Below are positions 54,534 to 63,782 of a stretch of DNA of 64,000 bases, piece by piece; position 1 is the first letter of the stretch, and every line of letters starts with the position of its first letter. The notes under the pieces are model-generated. The model was not told the origin of the DNA and made no database searches. It saw only the letters and a program-made list of their open reading frames with translations. Origin of the DNA: UBA5543 sp964464965 (GTDB lineage: Bacteria > Bacteroidota > Bacteroidia > Chitinophagales > Chitinophagaceae); contig CAYXHM010000009.1 of the NCBI GenBank assembly GCA_964464965.1, forward strand, positions 75,048-139,047, read 5' to 3'. A program made the position numbers and the translations under genes.

Positions 54534-55313
54534 CTACACCAGGTCTTTCCATTCAGCCTGCAATTTCTCTTTCATAGCAATATCTGTAAGGTCAAATTTT
54601 ACAGGTACGACAGATGTATATCCTTGGGCAAGAGCCTCAACGTCTGTTTCTGTTCCGGTATCCATATTTACAAATTTGCCGGTCATCCAGTAGTAGTCTT
54701 TTCCTCTTGGGTCTGTACGCTTGTCAAATTCCTCCTGCCATTTGGCATAAGCCTGCCTGCATATCTTTATGCCTTTGTAGTCTTCACGGGAAACCTTTGG
54801 AATATTTACATTCAACAAGGTATGAGCAGGCATAGGATTTGCCAGCATTTTCTTTGCAAGTTTGTGCGCGACTTCTGCCGCTATTGTGAAGTCAGCTTCG
54901 TGGCGGTAATCTAACAATGAAAAGCCTATGGACGGCACTCCTTCAATCGCTGCTTCCATGGCAGCACTCATTGTGCCTGAATAAATAACATTTATAGAAT
55001 GGTTTGCACCATGATTGATACCACTAACGCATAAATCAGGCTTGAAATTTAATATTATATCCCTGGCAAGTTTCACGCAATCAACCGGTGTGCCGCTCGA
55101 CTCCCATGCGTCTATACCTTCAAACACATCCGCTTTGTGCAGCCTTAATGGTTCCCCTATTGTTACAGCATGCCCCATGCCCGATTGCGGGCTATCCGGT
55201 GCTACTACTATTACCGTCCCTAAATTTCTAACTGCTTCTACTAATGCCCTGATGCCGGGGGCTGTAATGCCATCATCGTTTGTTACCAGTATTACCGGTT
55301 TGTCAATTGCCAT
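54534..55313 (-). CDS. surE: 5'/3'-nucleotidase SurE
   Basis: A 259-residue metal-dependent phosphatase acting on nucleoside monophosphates. It has VTNDDGITAPGI with the metal-binding Asp13 and Asp14, APDSPQSGMGHAVT, SGINHGANHSINVIYSGTMSAAMEA and a C-terminal Tyr/Val-rich strand. It is the last gene of an operon behind the two ABC genes and the SDR gene, 9 bases after the permease. This neighbourhood does not suggest a specific nucleotide pathway. Confidence 0.94.
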   Translation of the reverse strand: MAIDKPVILVTNDDGITAPGIRALVEAVRNLGTVIVVAPDSPQSGMGHAVTIGEPLRLHKADVFEGIDAWESSGTPVDCVKLARDIILNFKPDLCVSGINHGANHSINVIYSGTMSAAMEAAIEGVPSIGFSLLDYRHEADFTIAAEVAHKLAKKMLANPMPAHTLLNVNIPKVSREDYKGIKICRQAYAKWQEEFDKRTDPRGKDYYWMTGKFVNMDTGTETDVEALAQGYTSVVPVKFDLTDIAMKEKLQAEWKDLV

Positions 55314-55322
55314 GTTGCAAAT

Positions 55323-56111
55323 TTACCAATCGCTTTTCAGTAACCGCACCCGGCCAATTATATAATAGATAATAATCCATGCAAAGCTGGCAATGATATA
55401 ACCATAAGCAGGTGGGCCCTTCTCCATTTGCGCCAGTGATTTTACAAGTTCCAGTATAGGAAATGGCAGCAACTCATCACTGGCCTGCAATGGCAGGTAA
55501 TTCCCAACAGTATCAAGTTTCCAGTTCAGCAATGATTTAAGTAACGACTCGATAATCATGTTATACAAAAAGAAGATACCAATGGCTATACCGCTCCTTT
55601 TAAACAAAATGCCTAGCAGTAGGCCAAATGAATAGTAATTGAGCGCCAACACAAATACATAAAAAAGGTTTTCAATTTTGCCGGGGAAGTTGCTGAATGA
55701 ATCGTTTGTAGCTCCGAATATCAGCCCCAATATAAATACATATACCGTGGTGAAAATAGTGAATGCTAATACCATCAGCCATTTTGCATGATAATATTGT
55801 TCACGGGAATATCCATCTATTACATTCTGCCTGTTGGTACGAAATACATATTCATTAGTGGTAATAATGATTGTAAGTATAGAAATGAATACAACAAAAA
55901 TGCTGGTCCAGAACCCAAGGTTATTCCAAACATTGGAAAATGCATATGCTTTGCTGATAACATCTATGCCCGTTTTGCCAAATAACTGTAATACACCGCT
56001 GGCAATACCGTAGTTCCACATGGGCAGCAATAGGGAAAACATACCTATCATTATCCAGAAGGTACGGTAGCGTTTCACCTTCATCCACTCTATAGCAAGT
56101 AGTTTATTCAT
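55323..56111 (-). CDS. ABC transporter permease
   Basis: A 262-residue membrane protein with six predicted helices, starting MNKLLAIEWMKVKRYRTFWIM, a typical opening of ABC-2 type permeases whose cytosolic start contacts the ATPase. It follows the ATPase by 4 bases, so the two form one transporter. Substrate unknown; exporters of this type carry lipids, antibiotics or peptides. Confidence 0.85.
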   Translation of the reverse strand: MNKLLAIEWMKVKRYRTFWIMIGMFSLLLPMWNYGIASGVLQLFGKTGIDVISKAYAFSNVWNNLGFWTSIFVVFISILTIIITTNEYVFRTNRQNVIDGYSREQYYHAKWLMVLAFTIFTTVYVFILGLIFGATNDSFSNFPGKIENLFYVFVLALNYYSFGLLLGILFKRSGIAIGIFFLYNMIIESLLKSLLNWKLDTVGNYLPLQASDELLPFPILELVKSLAQMEKGPPAYGYIIASFAWIIIYYIIGRVRLLKSDW

Positions 56112-56115
56112 AAAA

Positions 56116-57003
56116 TTATTTGTTGGTAAGTTCCATGAATTTTGTTTCCAGGCTTTTCTTTTTCAATATCAGGTGAGATAGTGTAATGCCTTTACTGATG
56201 CAATATTCATTTATCTCTACAGTCGTTATGTTCCCGCAGTTGAGCTGCAAAGCTCCGTTTATATGTTTTATACTTATTACGCCCGGCATCTGCCTGATAA
56301 TTGTTTCTAAATGCTGAAGATTGCCAGCGCTTATTTCCACCTGGTCTTCGCTGATCAATACCTCATCTACCTTACCATTTACCAATAGTTGGCCCTTCTT
56401 TAATATAGCTACATGCGTACAAACCTTTTCTACTTCATCCAGCAGGTGGCTGGCCATGATAATCGTTTTGCCCTCCCTGTTCAGTTGTATAATCAGGTCG
56501 CGGATTTCTGCGATGCCCGCAGGGTCCAGTCCGTTTGTTGGTTCATCAAATACCAGTACATCCGGATTGCCCAATAATGCAGAGGCTATAGCAAGTCTTT
56601 GTTTCATCCCCAGCGAGTAGGAACTGAATTTGCTGTCTTTTCGTTCCCACAAACCTACCTTTTGTAATACAGCCTGCCTGTCGCCCATGCCATGTCCTTT
56701 TATTGCTGCGGCTATCTCCAGGTTGTGCCATGCAGACATGTAATGGTAAAAGTTAGGGGTTTCTAACAATGAGCCGATTTTTCTACGAGCATCTGCTGCC
56801 GGTACACCACCCAGCCATTCGTAGCTGCCTGCATGCGCTTTCAGCACGTCTAATACTATTCCCAGCATGGTAGTCTTTCCACTTCCATTAGGGCCTAATA
56901 TGCCAAACACACAGCCCGCAGGCACATCGAAAGAAACGTTACTCAGGGCTAATATCTGCCCGTACGATTTTGAAATTGAATTAATGGATAGTATTGTAGC
57001 CAC
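56116..57003 (-). CDS. ABC transporter ATPase
   Basis: A 295-residue ABC ATPase beginning with GTG (no ATG before the upstream in-frame stop). Walker A GPNGSGKT (37-44), signature SYSLGMKQRLAIA (about 133-145), Walker B VLVFDEPTNGLDPAG and H-loop ASHLLDEVE are all intact, so it is active. The extra C-terminal 80 residues are usual in ABC-2 exporters (CcmA/DrrA-like). It works with the next gene. Confidence 0.92.
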   Translation of the reverse strand: MATILSINSISKSYGQILALSNVSFDVPAGCVFGILGPNGSGKTTMLGIVLDVLKAHAGSYEWLGGVPAADARRKIGSLLETPNFYHYMSAWHNLEIAAAIKGHGMGDRQAVLQKVGLWERKDSKFSSYSLGMKQRLAIASALLGNPDVLVFDEPTNGLDPAGIAEIRDLIIQLNREGKTIIMASHLLDEVEKVCTHVAILKKGQLLVNGKVDEVLISEDQVEISAGNLQHLETIIRQMPGVISIKHINGALQLNCGNITTVEINEYCISKGITLSHLILKKKSLETKFMELTNK

Positions 57004-57022
57004 AATATGTTGTTGATGATGA

Positions 57023-57838
57023 TTAGTCTAAAAATAAATCATTTTGCAGTGGGCCGCCCGGAACTATAGCGTATTGCTCAAGGTCTGTGATGCCGGCTTG
57101 TTTCAGTACATCTTCATCTATAAGCGTCTGTCCTGTATATGTTGCAGATGGCTGGGCAAGTATGAAATTTACCGCATCAGCTATTATTTCAGGTTTACGG
57201 CTGCGTTGTACCAGTGCTTCGCCACCCAGCAGGTTTTTTACTGCAGCTGTAGCGATAGTCGTTGCCGGCCACAGCGCGTTTGATGCTATTTTATAGCCTT
57301 TAAGTTCCTCTGCCCAGCCTATGGCCAGCATACTCATATTGTATTTACTGATGGAGTAGGGCAGCGCTGTTGCCAGCCATTGGGGGGTAATGTTTAAAGG
57401 TGGAGATAATGTAATTATATGCGGATTTGATGAGTTTTTCAGGAACGGTATGCAGTGTTTTGTAACAAGGAATGTGCCCCTGACATTTATACTGTGCATC
57501 AGGTCGAATCTCTTCGCCTCTGTATATTCAGTATTGGTAAGTGATATTGCAGAAGCATTGTTGATGACAACATCTATTCCTCCAAACAGGGATATTGTTT
57601 CCCTGATAGCCTTCAACACCTGGTTTTCATCCCTTATGTCACAGGGTATGGCTAATGCCCTGCCACCCGCGCTATTCACTTCTTCTGCCACAGAATATAT
57701 GGTGCCCCCAAGGCGGGGGTCTTCCTTTTCAGATTTGGCGATAATGGCAACATTCGCCCCTTGTGCCGCAAGTTTTAATGCTATAGCCCTGCCTATGCCC
57801 CTGCTTGCTCCTGAAATAAATACGGTTTTGCCATTCAT
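57023..57838 (-). CDS. SDR-family oxidoreductase (HSDL2-like)
   Basis: A 271-residue short-chain dehydrogenase with the cofactor loop GASRGIG (10-16), NNAS, and the catalytic Ser145, Tyr161 and Lys165 in order. The sequence, especially the PRLGGTIYSVAEEV insert, is typical of the hydroxysteroid-dehydrogenase-like-2 (HSDL2) branch, whose bacterial substrate is not settled. It is the first gene of the minus-strand operon SDR, ABC ATPase, permease, surE. A -7-like TAACTTTT is at 57869-57876. Confidence 0.85.
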   Translation of the reverse strand: MNGKTVFISGASRGIGRAIALKLAAQGANVAIIAKSEKEDPRLGGTIYSVAEEVNSAGGRALAIPCDIRDENQVLKAIRETISLFGGIDVVINNASAISLTNTEYTEAKRFDLMHSINVRGTFLVTKHCIPFLKNSSNPHIITLSPPLNITPQWLATALPYSISKYNMSMLAIGWAEELKGYKIASNALWPATTIATAAVKNLLGGEALVQRSRKPEIIADAVNFILAQPSATYTGQTLIDEDVLKQAGITDLEQYAIVPGGPLQNDLFLD

Positions 57839-57910
57839 ATTCTAAACTTTATGTCGTTCAACAGGGTTAAAAGTTACTGTATTATTTAGTATTCCGGTAA
57901 AAATGCACAA

Positions 57911-57939
57911 AAAAAAGCAGCTACAAGAGCTGCTTTTTT
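57911..57939. terminator. Terminator at the end of recQ
   Basis: AAAAAAGCAGCT (57911-57922) pairs with AGCTGCTTTTTT (57928-57939), loop ACAAG. It lies just after the stop of recQ on the minus strand. Confidence 0.85.
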
Positions 57940-57957
57940 ATTGTTTATTTTTAAAGC

Positions 57958-60186
57958 CTAGTTGGCATACTCACTCATAAATTTAATACGCATCATTTGC
58001 AACTGTTCTATGGTTACATTATGGTCTTTAAATTCTTCGTAAGCTTCCTCCATATTATCGTCTGTACTGTTCCTGAAATAATCAAAAATATCCTCCTGTT
58101 CAGCCTCGTCCAGTTCTTCATCTATGCAATAGTCAATATTAAGGCGTGTACCACTGCTGACTATGGTATCCATCTCAGTAAGCAACTCCTGCAGGCTTAG
58201 ACCCTTGTTCGCCGCAATGGTCTCCAACGGTATTTTTTTATCGATGTTCAGTATGATATATACCTTCATACCACTCTTGTTGACGATACTTTTCATTACG
58301 AAATCATCCGGTTTCATAATGTCGTTCTCTTCAACATATTTTTCAATCAATGCTACAAACTTCTTGCCATACCTGGTGGCCTTACCCTTGCTAACACCCT
58401 GTATGTTTTCCAATTCCTCCAGTGTAGTAGGGTAGTTGGTCGCCATGTCTTTCAGCGAGTTTTCCAGGAATACTACGAAAGGTGGAAGGTTTTTCTCTTT
58501 AGCTACCTGTTTGCGCAGGTCCTTCAGCATCTCGTATAGTGCAGCATCTGTAGTACCACCGTTATTTGCACCAACAGGTACATCCTCATCTTCTGCATCG
58601 CTGTTTTCAAACTTGTTGTTCAGCGCTACCATTATGGAGAATGGTTTTTTTAGGAATTTGCGTCCCTGCGCAGTTATTTTCAGTAAACCATATTCCTCAA
58701 TATCTTTTCTGACCAAACCCTCCAGCATCATTTGCCTGATGAGCGAGAACCAGAAATTCTCTTCCATCTCCATAATAAGGCCACTACCAAAAGCCTTAAG
58801 CTTATCATGCCTGAAGGTTTTTATCTGCGGTGTTTGTTTGCCCAGTATTACTTTAACAACATAGTCGATATTAAAGCGTTCATCCAGTTGGTCTATAGCA
58901 TCCAATACTATTTTTGAACTGTCCTTCACTTCCAGTTTCTCTTTGGGGTTCAGGCAATTGTCGCACTGGCCACAGTTTTCCTGTTTCAGCTCTTCACCAA
59001 AGTAATGTAGCAGTAATTTACGCCTGCACACGCCACTTTCAGCATATGCTACTGTTTCAGCTATAAGCTGGGCCCCCATTTCGCGCTCGCTCAGTGGCTT
59101 GTCGCGCATCAGGTGTTCCAGTTTTTGTACGTCCTTGTGCGAATAGTAAAGAATACATTTGCCTTCCAGCCCATCGCGGCCGGCACGGCCTGTTTCCTGG
59201 TAATAGTTTTCCAGTGATTTTGGAATATTATAATGTATTACAAACCGAACATCAGGCTTGTCTATGCCCATTCCAAAAGCGATAGTAGCAACGATAACAT
59301 CCACTTCCTCCATCAGGAAGTCGTCCTGCCTCTTAGAACGTACATTTCCTTCCAGCCCTGCATGGTAGGCTACAGCTGATATTTTATTGGCCCTTAACGT
59401 TTCTGCCAGCTCTTCTGTAGTTTTCCTGTTCAGCGTGTATATTATACCACTTTTACCTTTATTCTGGTTAATGAACTTTACTATGTTTTTCAGATTCTGG
59501 CTCTTACTGCCTTTAGATTGTATTTCGTAGTAAAGGTTTGGGCGATTGAATGATGAAATAAATACATTGGCGTCTTTCAGGCCAAGGTTTTTAATGATAT
59601 CATCCTGTACTTTAGGGGTAGCGGTTGCCGTCAGGGCTATAATAGGGAGACTCTCGTCAATTTTATTAATCATTTCACGCAGCTTTCTATACTCCGGCCT
59701 GAAATCATGTCCCCATTCAGATATACAGTGAGCTTCATCTACAGCTACGAAGGATATATTCATATCCGAGAAAAAAGTGATGTTTTCTTCTTTTGTAAGT
59801 GTTTCCGGCGCAACATATAATAGTTTAGTTGTACCATCAAGCAAATCACTTTTTACTTTTTTTTGCTGTGTTTTACTTAGTGAGGAATTTAAAAAATGCG
59901 CTATGTTATCATTACTGCTATAGCCTCTTACAAGGTCCACCTGGTTTTTCATAAGTGCGATGAGTGGCGATACAATAATAGCTACCCCCTCACTCACTAA
60001 TGCCGGCAATTGATAACAAAGCGATTTACCCCCGCCTGTTGGCATAATTACAAATGTATCCTTACCAGAAAGAATACTTTTTATTATATCTTCTTGTTCC
60101 CCTTTAAATTTTTCGAAACCGAAATATTCCTGTAGCGACTTCTTTAAGTTGAAAATCGGTTTCTTCGAAGCAGTACCTGCTGTCAT
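57958..60186 (-). CDS. recQ: RecQ-type ATP-dependent DNA helicase
   Basis: A 742-residue 3'-5' DNA helicase. Motif I PTGGGKS (49-55), motif II VDEAHCISEWGHDF with DEAH at 150-153, motif VI ETGRAGRDG, then the RecQ-specific zinc region with CRRKLLLHYFGE and CGQCDNC, a winged helix, an HRDC-like segment (GKATRYGKKFVALIEKY) and an HTH-like C-terminus. It is the long form common in Bacteroidota. It works in recombination repair and fork restart. It stands alone between two terminators. Confidence 0.95.
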   Translation of the reverse strand: MTAGTASKKPIFNLKKSLQEYFGFEKFKGEQEDIIKSILSGKDTFVIMPTGGGKSLCYQLPALVSEGVAIIVSPLIALMKNQVDLVRGYSSNDNIAHFLNSSLSKTQQKKVKSDLLDGTTKLLYVAPETLTKEENITFFSDMNISFVAVDEAHCISEWGHDFRPEYRKLREMINKIDESLPIIALTATATPKVQDDIIKNLGLKDANVFISSFNRPNLYYEIQSKGSKSQNLKNIVKFINQNKGKSGIIYTLNRKTTEELAETLRANKISAVAYHAGLEGNVRSKRQDDFLMEEVDVIVATIAFGMGIDKPDVRFVIHYNIPKSLENYYQETGRAGRDGLEGKCILYYSHKDVQKLEHLMRDKPLSEREMGAQLIAETVAYAESGVCRRKLLLHYFGEELKQENCGQCDNCLNPKEKLEVKDSSKIVLDAIDQLDERFNIDYVVKVILGKQTPQIKTFRHDKLKAFGSGLIMEMEENFWFSLIRQMMLEGLVRKDIEEYGLLKITAQGRKFLKKPFSIMVALNNKFENSDAEDEDVPVGANNGGTTDAALYEMLKDLRKQVAKEKNLPPFVVFLENSLKDMATNYPTTLEELENIQGVSKGKATRYGKKFVALIEKYVEENDIMKPDDFVMKSIVNKSGMKVYIILNIDKKIPLETIAANKGLSLQELLTEMDTIVSSGTRLNIDYCIDEELDEAEQEDIFDYFRNSTDDNMEEAYEEFKDHNVTIEQLQMMRIKFMSEYAN

Positions 60187-60366
60187 ATGTTATTTTTTAC
60201 TTCCGTGTAAATTTATTATCATCAAGTATATTTATGTGAATTATATTAATGTGAGTGATTTTTACAACGGTGTGCGAATTTACAACTAACAATTTAATTA
60301 AAATGCAGCTGATATGCAATGTTTTCATAAAATATATTGACTGAACGATACATACCTGCTAAAAGA

Positions 60367-60400
60367 AAAATGCCCCGGTTTTTATCGACCGGGGCATTTT
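60367..60400. terminator. Terminator of the first type B gene
   Basis: AAAATGCCCCGGT (60367-60379) pairs perfectly with ACCGGGGCATTTT (60388-60400). Confidence 0.85.
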
Positions 60401-60416
60401 GTATGTATTCGTTGGT

Positions 60417-63400
60417 TTACTTCAGCAATGTAACATTTCCTTGTTTGTTAATCGTTTGTCCTGAAGCTGCTACTGCTTCAATGGCGTAAATGTACACACC
60501 CATTGGCTGTGGTTCGCCATTGAAAGTACCATCCCATCCTTCATTGATGTCAGACGTTTCAAACACCTTCGCTCCCCAACGGTTGTACACTGCAAACGTT
60601 TTCAGGTCAGCAATACCCCTCCTGATTATTTTCAGGGTACCATTGCTGCGTTTGCCGGGTGTAAAGGCGTTAGGCAGGTCCAGTATGCCATCGTTCTTAA
60701 CAAAGACATCCAGTGTGTCCGTAACGCCACAACCAGCTTCTGTGCGGCCATGAACTAGATAACGCGTGTTTACCTTAGGGCTGACCGAAGGGTTGCTGAT
60801 GTCTGCATTGCTCAGGCCAAGTGGCGGGAACCATGTGTAGTACAGGCAGTTTCCTCCGGGGTCAACACGGTAGCTTTCGCCGGGATAGATCACAACGGAA
60901 TCAGGCATGTCAATAGTAGCCCTTGGCCTAACTTCTACCCTTACAGATTGTGTATCCAGGCATCCAAAGCTATCTATGCCATAGGCTGTATAAGTCTGGT
61001 CTGCAACTGGCCATATGCGTGGCGCAGCGCTGCTTACACTGCTGATGTTATAATCAGGCAGCCAGTAGAATTGAGAACCTTCCTGTATGACAGCATTCAG
61101 CGCTATCGTATCGCCAGGGCATATAGCCGTGTCATTGGGCAGTTGCATAAAGGTAGAAGAAAATACTTCCAGTGTCATCTCATCCTCATCGCTGCAACCT
61201 GCAGATGTACTCACCACCAGCTTCAGGGTAAACTTGCCTTCCTGTACAGCAGAGAATATCGGCATCCTGCGGTCAGGGTAGTCCAGTTGCGCACCCGGTG
61301 TCCAGCTATAAGTATAGCCACCATAAGTATCCGGCATTACAATAGCTTCCAGTTGTGCTGTGTCACCATGGCACATTACTATATCATCATTTACTTGTAC
61401 TGTAGGTACAGGCTGTACCTCTATTTTCAGCTCGGTAACTGTATCTTTAGTACCACAGGAAAAGTATTTACCTTTCAGAGTGAAAGTATGTAAACCTGTA
61501 TCGCTTGGTGTAATCGTGTTCAATATAGCACCGGGGCTGCTGTACTGCGGGTTAGGATCTGTTGATGTCCACTCATATGTGTATCTCGGGTCACCGGTAC
61601 CTATTATATCCACAGATTGGCCAAGGCAGATCTTAGTGTCAATATTGTCAATTTTCATCCCTTTCAACACATCTACATTTATAGTATCGTATGTCTTACA
61701 ACGGTTTTTGGTTGATACGACTGTAACAATATACTGTGTCGTGGTATCAAGCGTTGCTGTAGGATTTGGTATGGTAGTGCTGCTCAAGCCTTTAGCCGGT
61801 GTCCAGCTTACACCATAAGTATAACCGGGTTCTGTAACCATACCTATGTCCAATGGCATTGCGAAACCGGGGCAGGAAACGGTATCGCCCTGACCGGCTA
61901 TTTCTGTACCGGGCAATACATGTATATCTACCGTATCAGTTCTGCCTGTCAGGCAATATTCATTTGCTTTGGATGTGACCACATATCTTGTTGTCACCTG
62001 AGGATAAACAAGAGGATTTTTCTGATTAGGGTTAGGTATGCTGCCGAAAGAGCCGCTTAATACAGACCATTCCCAGTCTCCGCCACCTGTTACGTCCAGT
62101 GAATATGGCTCACCGGCGCATATAGTGTCCATATCCGTAACTGCTACTACAGTATCCCACACAACCATATCAACAGTATGTGCATAGTTGAATAAAATAC
62201 CAGGAGGCTTGCAGGTAGAGTCCCTGATAAGTAATATCAGGCTATGTCTGCCTACATTAGTATTGGCAGGTGTCCATTCGAAACATACTTTTACACTATC
62301 TGTACCTTGGTCTGAATACGTTACATTAGCACCTTTCAGTGTGGGATGATTGGCCAGGTTGTCAGATATTTTCAGGACGGTTTCTGCATCAGGAGAAGCC
62401 ACCATCATACAGAACTTAAGTGGCTGACCAATACAGCCATGAGCTACACCATTTATAAATGACCCATTTTCCGCATCAATAGAAAAGGTGTCTAACTTTG
62501 GTGGTTTTACATCGCAAAGGGTAACCTGTACCTGCATGTCACGCATTATATAGCCTATCTGATAGGTGTCCTGGGGGTCTTTTGTCCTGTACTCATCCGT
62601 TTTGGTAGAAAGAGCGCCTTTCCCTAGAAGGGTAGCGGTAAAACCAAACTGTCCGTTGATACCGTTTAAAAAGAAACTGCCACTAGTCTGAAATGGATTA
62701 TTTGTCAGATTATACGAAGGCATACCGGCCGGTGGTTGAGTAAAAGGTATTGGTACTGCTGCTGTTGTGCAATGCAGGTTAGCTAATGGGGTGGTTAAGT
62801 AAGTAAAGAGTGAATCTCCATCTGCATCAAGTGCGCCGTTGTTAAATTGAAATGGTACATTAAGACAAACGTAGGGTACGGGTTTAATAGAATAGTAAGG
62901 AGACGAGTTTTTAAATGTGTGTGTAGAGGTTAATCCTGTTTCAATATAAAATTGACCAAAAGGATTATTAGGATTTAAGTTGTAGCTGCCGTTTCTACAA
63001 CATAGCGATTGCGTTGGAGGTATAACCCCTCCGTCAAGTATGCCAAATCTCCAATTGGTTCTGAATGGTAATCTTGGAACAATACAGGTATACCAGTATT
63101 CCTCGTACCCAGGGGTGGTACCTGGGGGGGTATCACAAGTTGTGCTTGAATTTGAACAACCCGGAGATATTGGGTCTCCATTATTCCGATTATCAGGAGG
63201 CAAGGGACCGGTCCATGGATTCATGATTTGAGTGAAGGAGGAATTCGTAAGCGAATTATATGCACATAATGCATACGCGCCAGGTGCTTGTGGACCTGTA
63301 CAATCTCTGTAGAATTTCAGGATAAACTGGTATGCTGAGTCCCCAAGATGAACATAAATGAGCTCCCCTCCTGTACCATGATTGGCTTTAACTTTGTTTG

Positions 63401-63461
63401 GAACAAAGGTGTTTGCTATAAAGCACAATAGAGCTAATGTAAATAATAATCTGTTTTTCAT
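60417..63461 (-). CDS. Large secreted protein with type B T9SS (gliding) sorting domain
   Basis: A 1014-residue surface protein. Signal peptide about 1-26 (KVKANH). The N-terminal 330 residues are a Cys-rich unknown domain (DCTGPQAPGAYALC, and SLCCRNGSYNL). Then several PKD/Ig-like repeats, each with the pattern ...C-x-G-D/E/Q-x... (TICAGEPYSLD, KICLGQSVDI, VMCHGDTAQL, AICPGDTIAL). The last 85 residues are a gliding-motility-associated C-terminal domain (LPNAFTPGKRSNG, VYNRWGAKVFET, WDGTFNG, GVYIYAIEA). It should be exported by T9SS and held at the surface, likely as an adhesin; the PorP/SprF partner is unlinked. Confidence 0.88.
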   Translation of the reverse strand: MKNRLLFTLALLCFIANTFVPNKVKANHGTGGELIYVHLGDSAYQFILKFYRDCTGPQAPGAYALCAYNSLTNSSFTQIMNPWTGPLPPDNRNNGDPISPGCSNSSTTCDTPPGTTPGYEEYWYTCIVPRLPFRTNWRFGILDGGVIPPTQSLCCRNGSYNLNPNNPFGQFYIETGLTSTHTFKNSSPYYSIKPVPYVCLNVPFQFNNGALDADGDSLFTYLTTPLANLHCTTAAVPIPFTQPPAGMPSYNLTNNPFQTSGSFFLNGINGQFGFTATLLGKGALSTKTDEYRTKDPQDTYQIGYIMRDMQVQVTLCDVKPPKLDTFSIDAENGSFINGVAHGCIGQPLKFCMMVASPDAETVLKISDNLANHPTLKGANVTYSDQGTDSVKVCFEWTPANTNVGRHSLILLIRDSTCKPPGILFNYAHTVDMVVWDTVVAVTDMDTICAGEPYSLDVTGGGDWEWSVLSGSFGSIPNPNQKNPLVYPQVTTRYVVTSKANEYCLTGRTDTVDIHVLPGTEIAGQGDTVSCPGFAMPLDIGMVTEPGYTYGVSWTPAKGLSSTTIPNPTATLDTTTQYIVTVVSTKNRCKTYDTINVDVLKGMKIDNIDTKICLGQSVDIIGTGDPRYTYEWTSTDPNPQYSSPGAILNTITPSDTGLHTFTLKGKYFSCGTKDTVTELKIEVQPVPTVQVNDDIVMCHGDTAQLEAIVMPDTYGGYTYSWTPGAQLDYPDRRMPIFSAVQEGKFTLKLVVSTSAGCSDEDEMTLEVFSSTFMQLPNDTAICPGDTIALNAVIQEGSQFYWLPDYNISSVSSAAPRIWPVADQTYTAYGIDSFGCLDTQSVRVEVRPRATIDMPDSVVIYPGESYRVDPGGNCLYYTWFPPLGLSNADISNPSVSPKVNTRYLVHGRTEAGCGVTDTLDVFVKNDGILDLPNAFTPGKRSNGTLKIIRRGIADLKTFAVYNRWGAKVFETSDINEGWDGTFNGEPQPMGVYIYAIEAVAASGQTINKQGNVTLLK
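60421..60640 (-). repeat. Direct repeat (type B sorting domain), copy 1
   Basis: Encodes the C-terminal domain of the first surface protein; about 93% identical by eye to 63786-64000, including a final run of over 50 identical bases. Confidence 0.85.
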
Positions 63462-63782
63462 TGCTACTGTATTAGATGATTGTAAACGGTTTCAATAAGA
63501 AAGACCACCTTAAATCCTTTGTAGTTGGGCGTTTTGGTAAATTTATGTTATTGAATATTTACTATTAATAATAGTATTGTTGTTATTTACTTTCAGTTAA
63601 TTTATCTTAAATAGTATTTTATTTTTGTGCTGTTGCAGGCTTATAGTGCGCTGTAAATGCATGTGTTTTTATTGATGATCAGTTATTATGCACTATTTAT
63701 AAATAACCAGTCTAAAGTCAAATAAAAAGCGATGGATGCCATTTGGCATCCATCGCTTTTTATATAAAAATGTACTGAGGTG
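63462..63782. other. Gap between the tandem type B genes
   Basis: 321 bases, very A+T-rich, no credible ORF. It contains the terminator of the truncated gene at 63722-63763 and must contain the promoter of the gene at 60417-63461; no good TAnnTTTG was found there. Confidence 0.55.
63722..63763. terminator. Strong terminator of the second type B gene
   Basis: A 19-bp perfect stem (63722-63740 with 63745-63763), loop ATTT, with A/T ends. Confidence 0.85.

Noticed and set aside
60948..61493. Plus-strand ORF inside the type B gene
   Set aside because: Antisense shadow of a repeat-containing surface protein; low-complexity translation.
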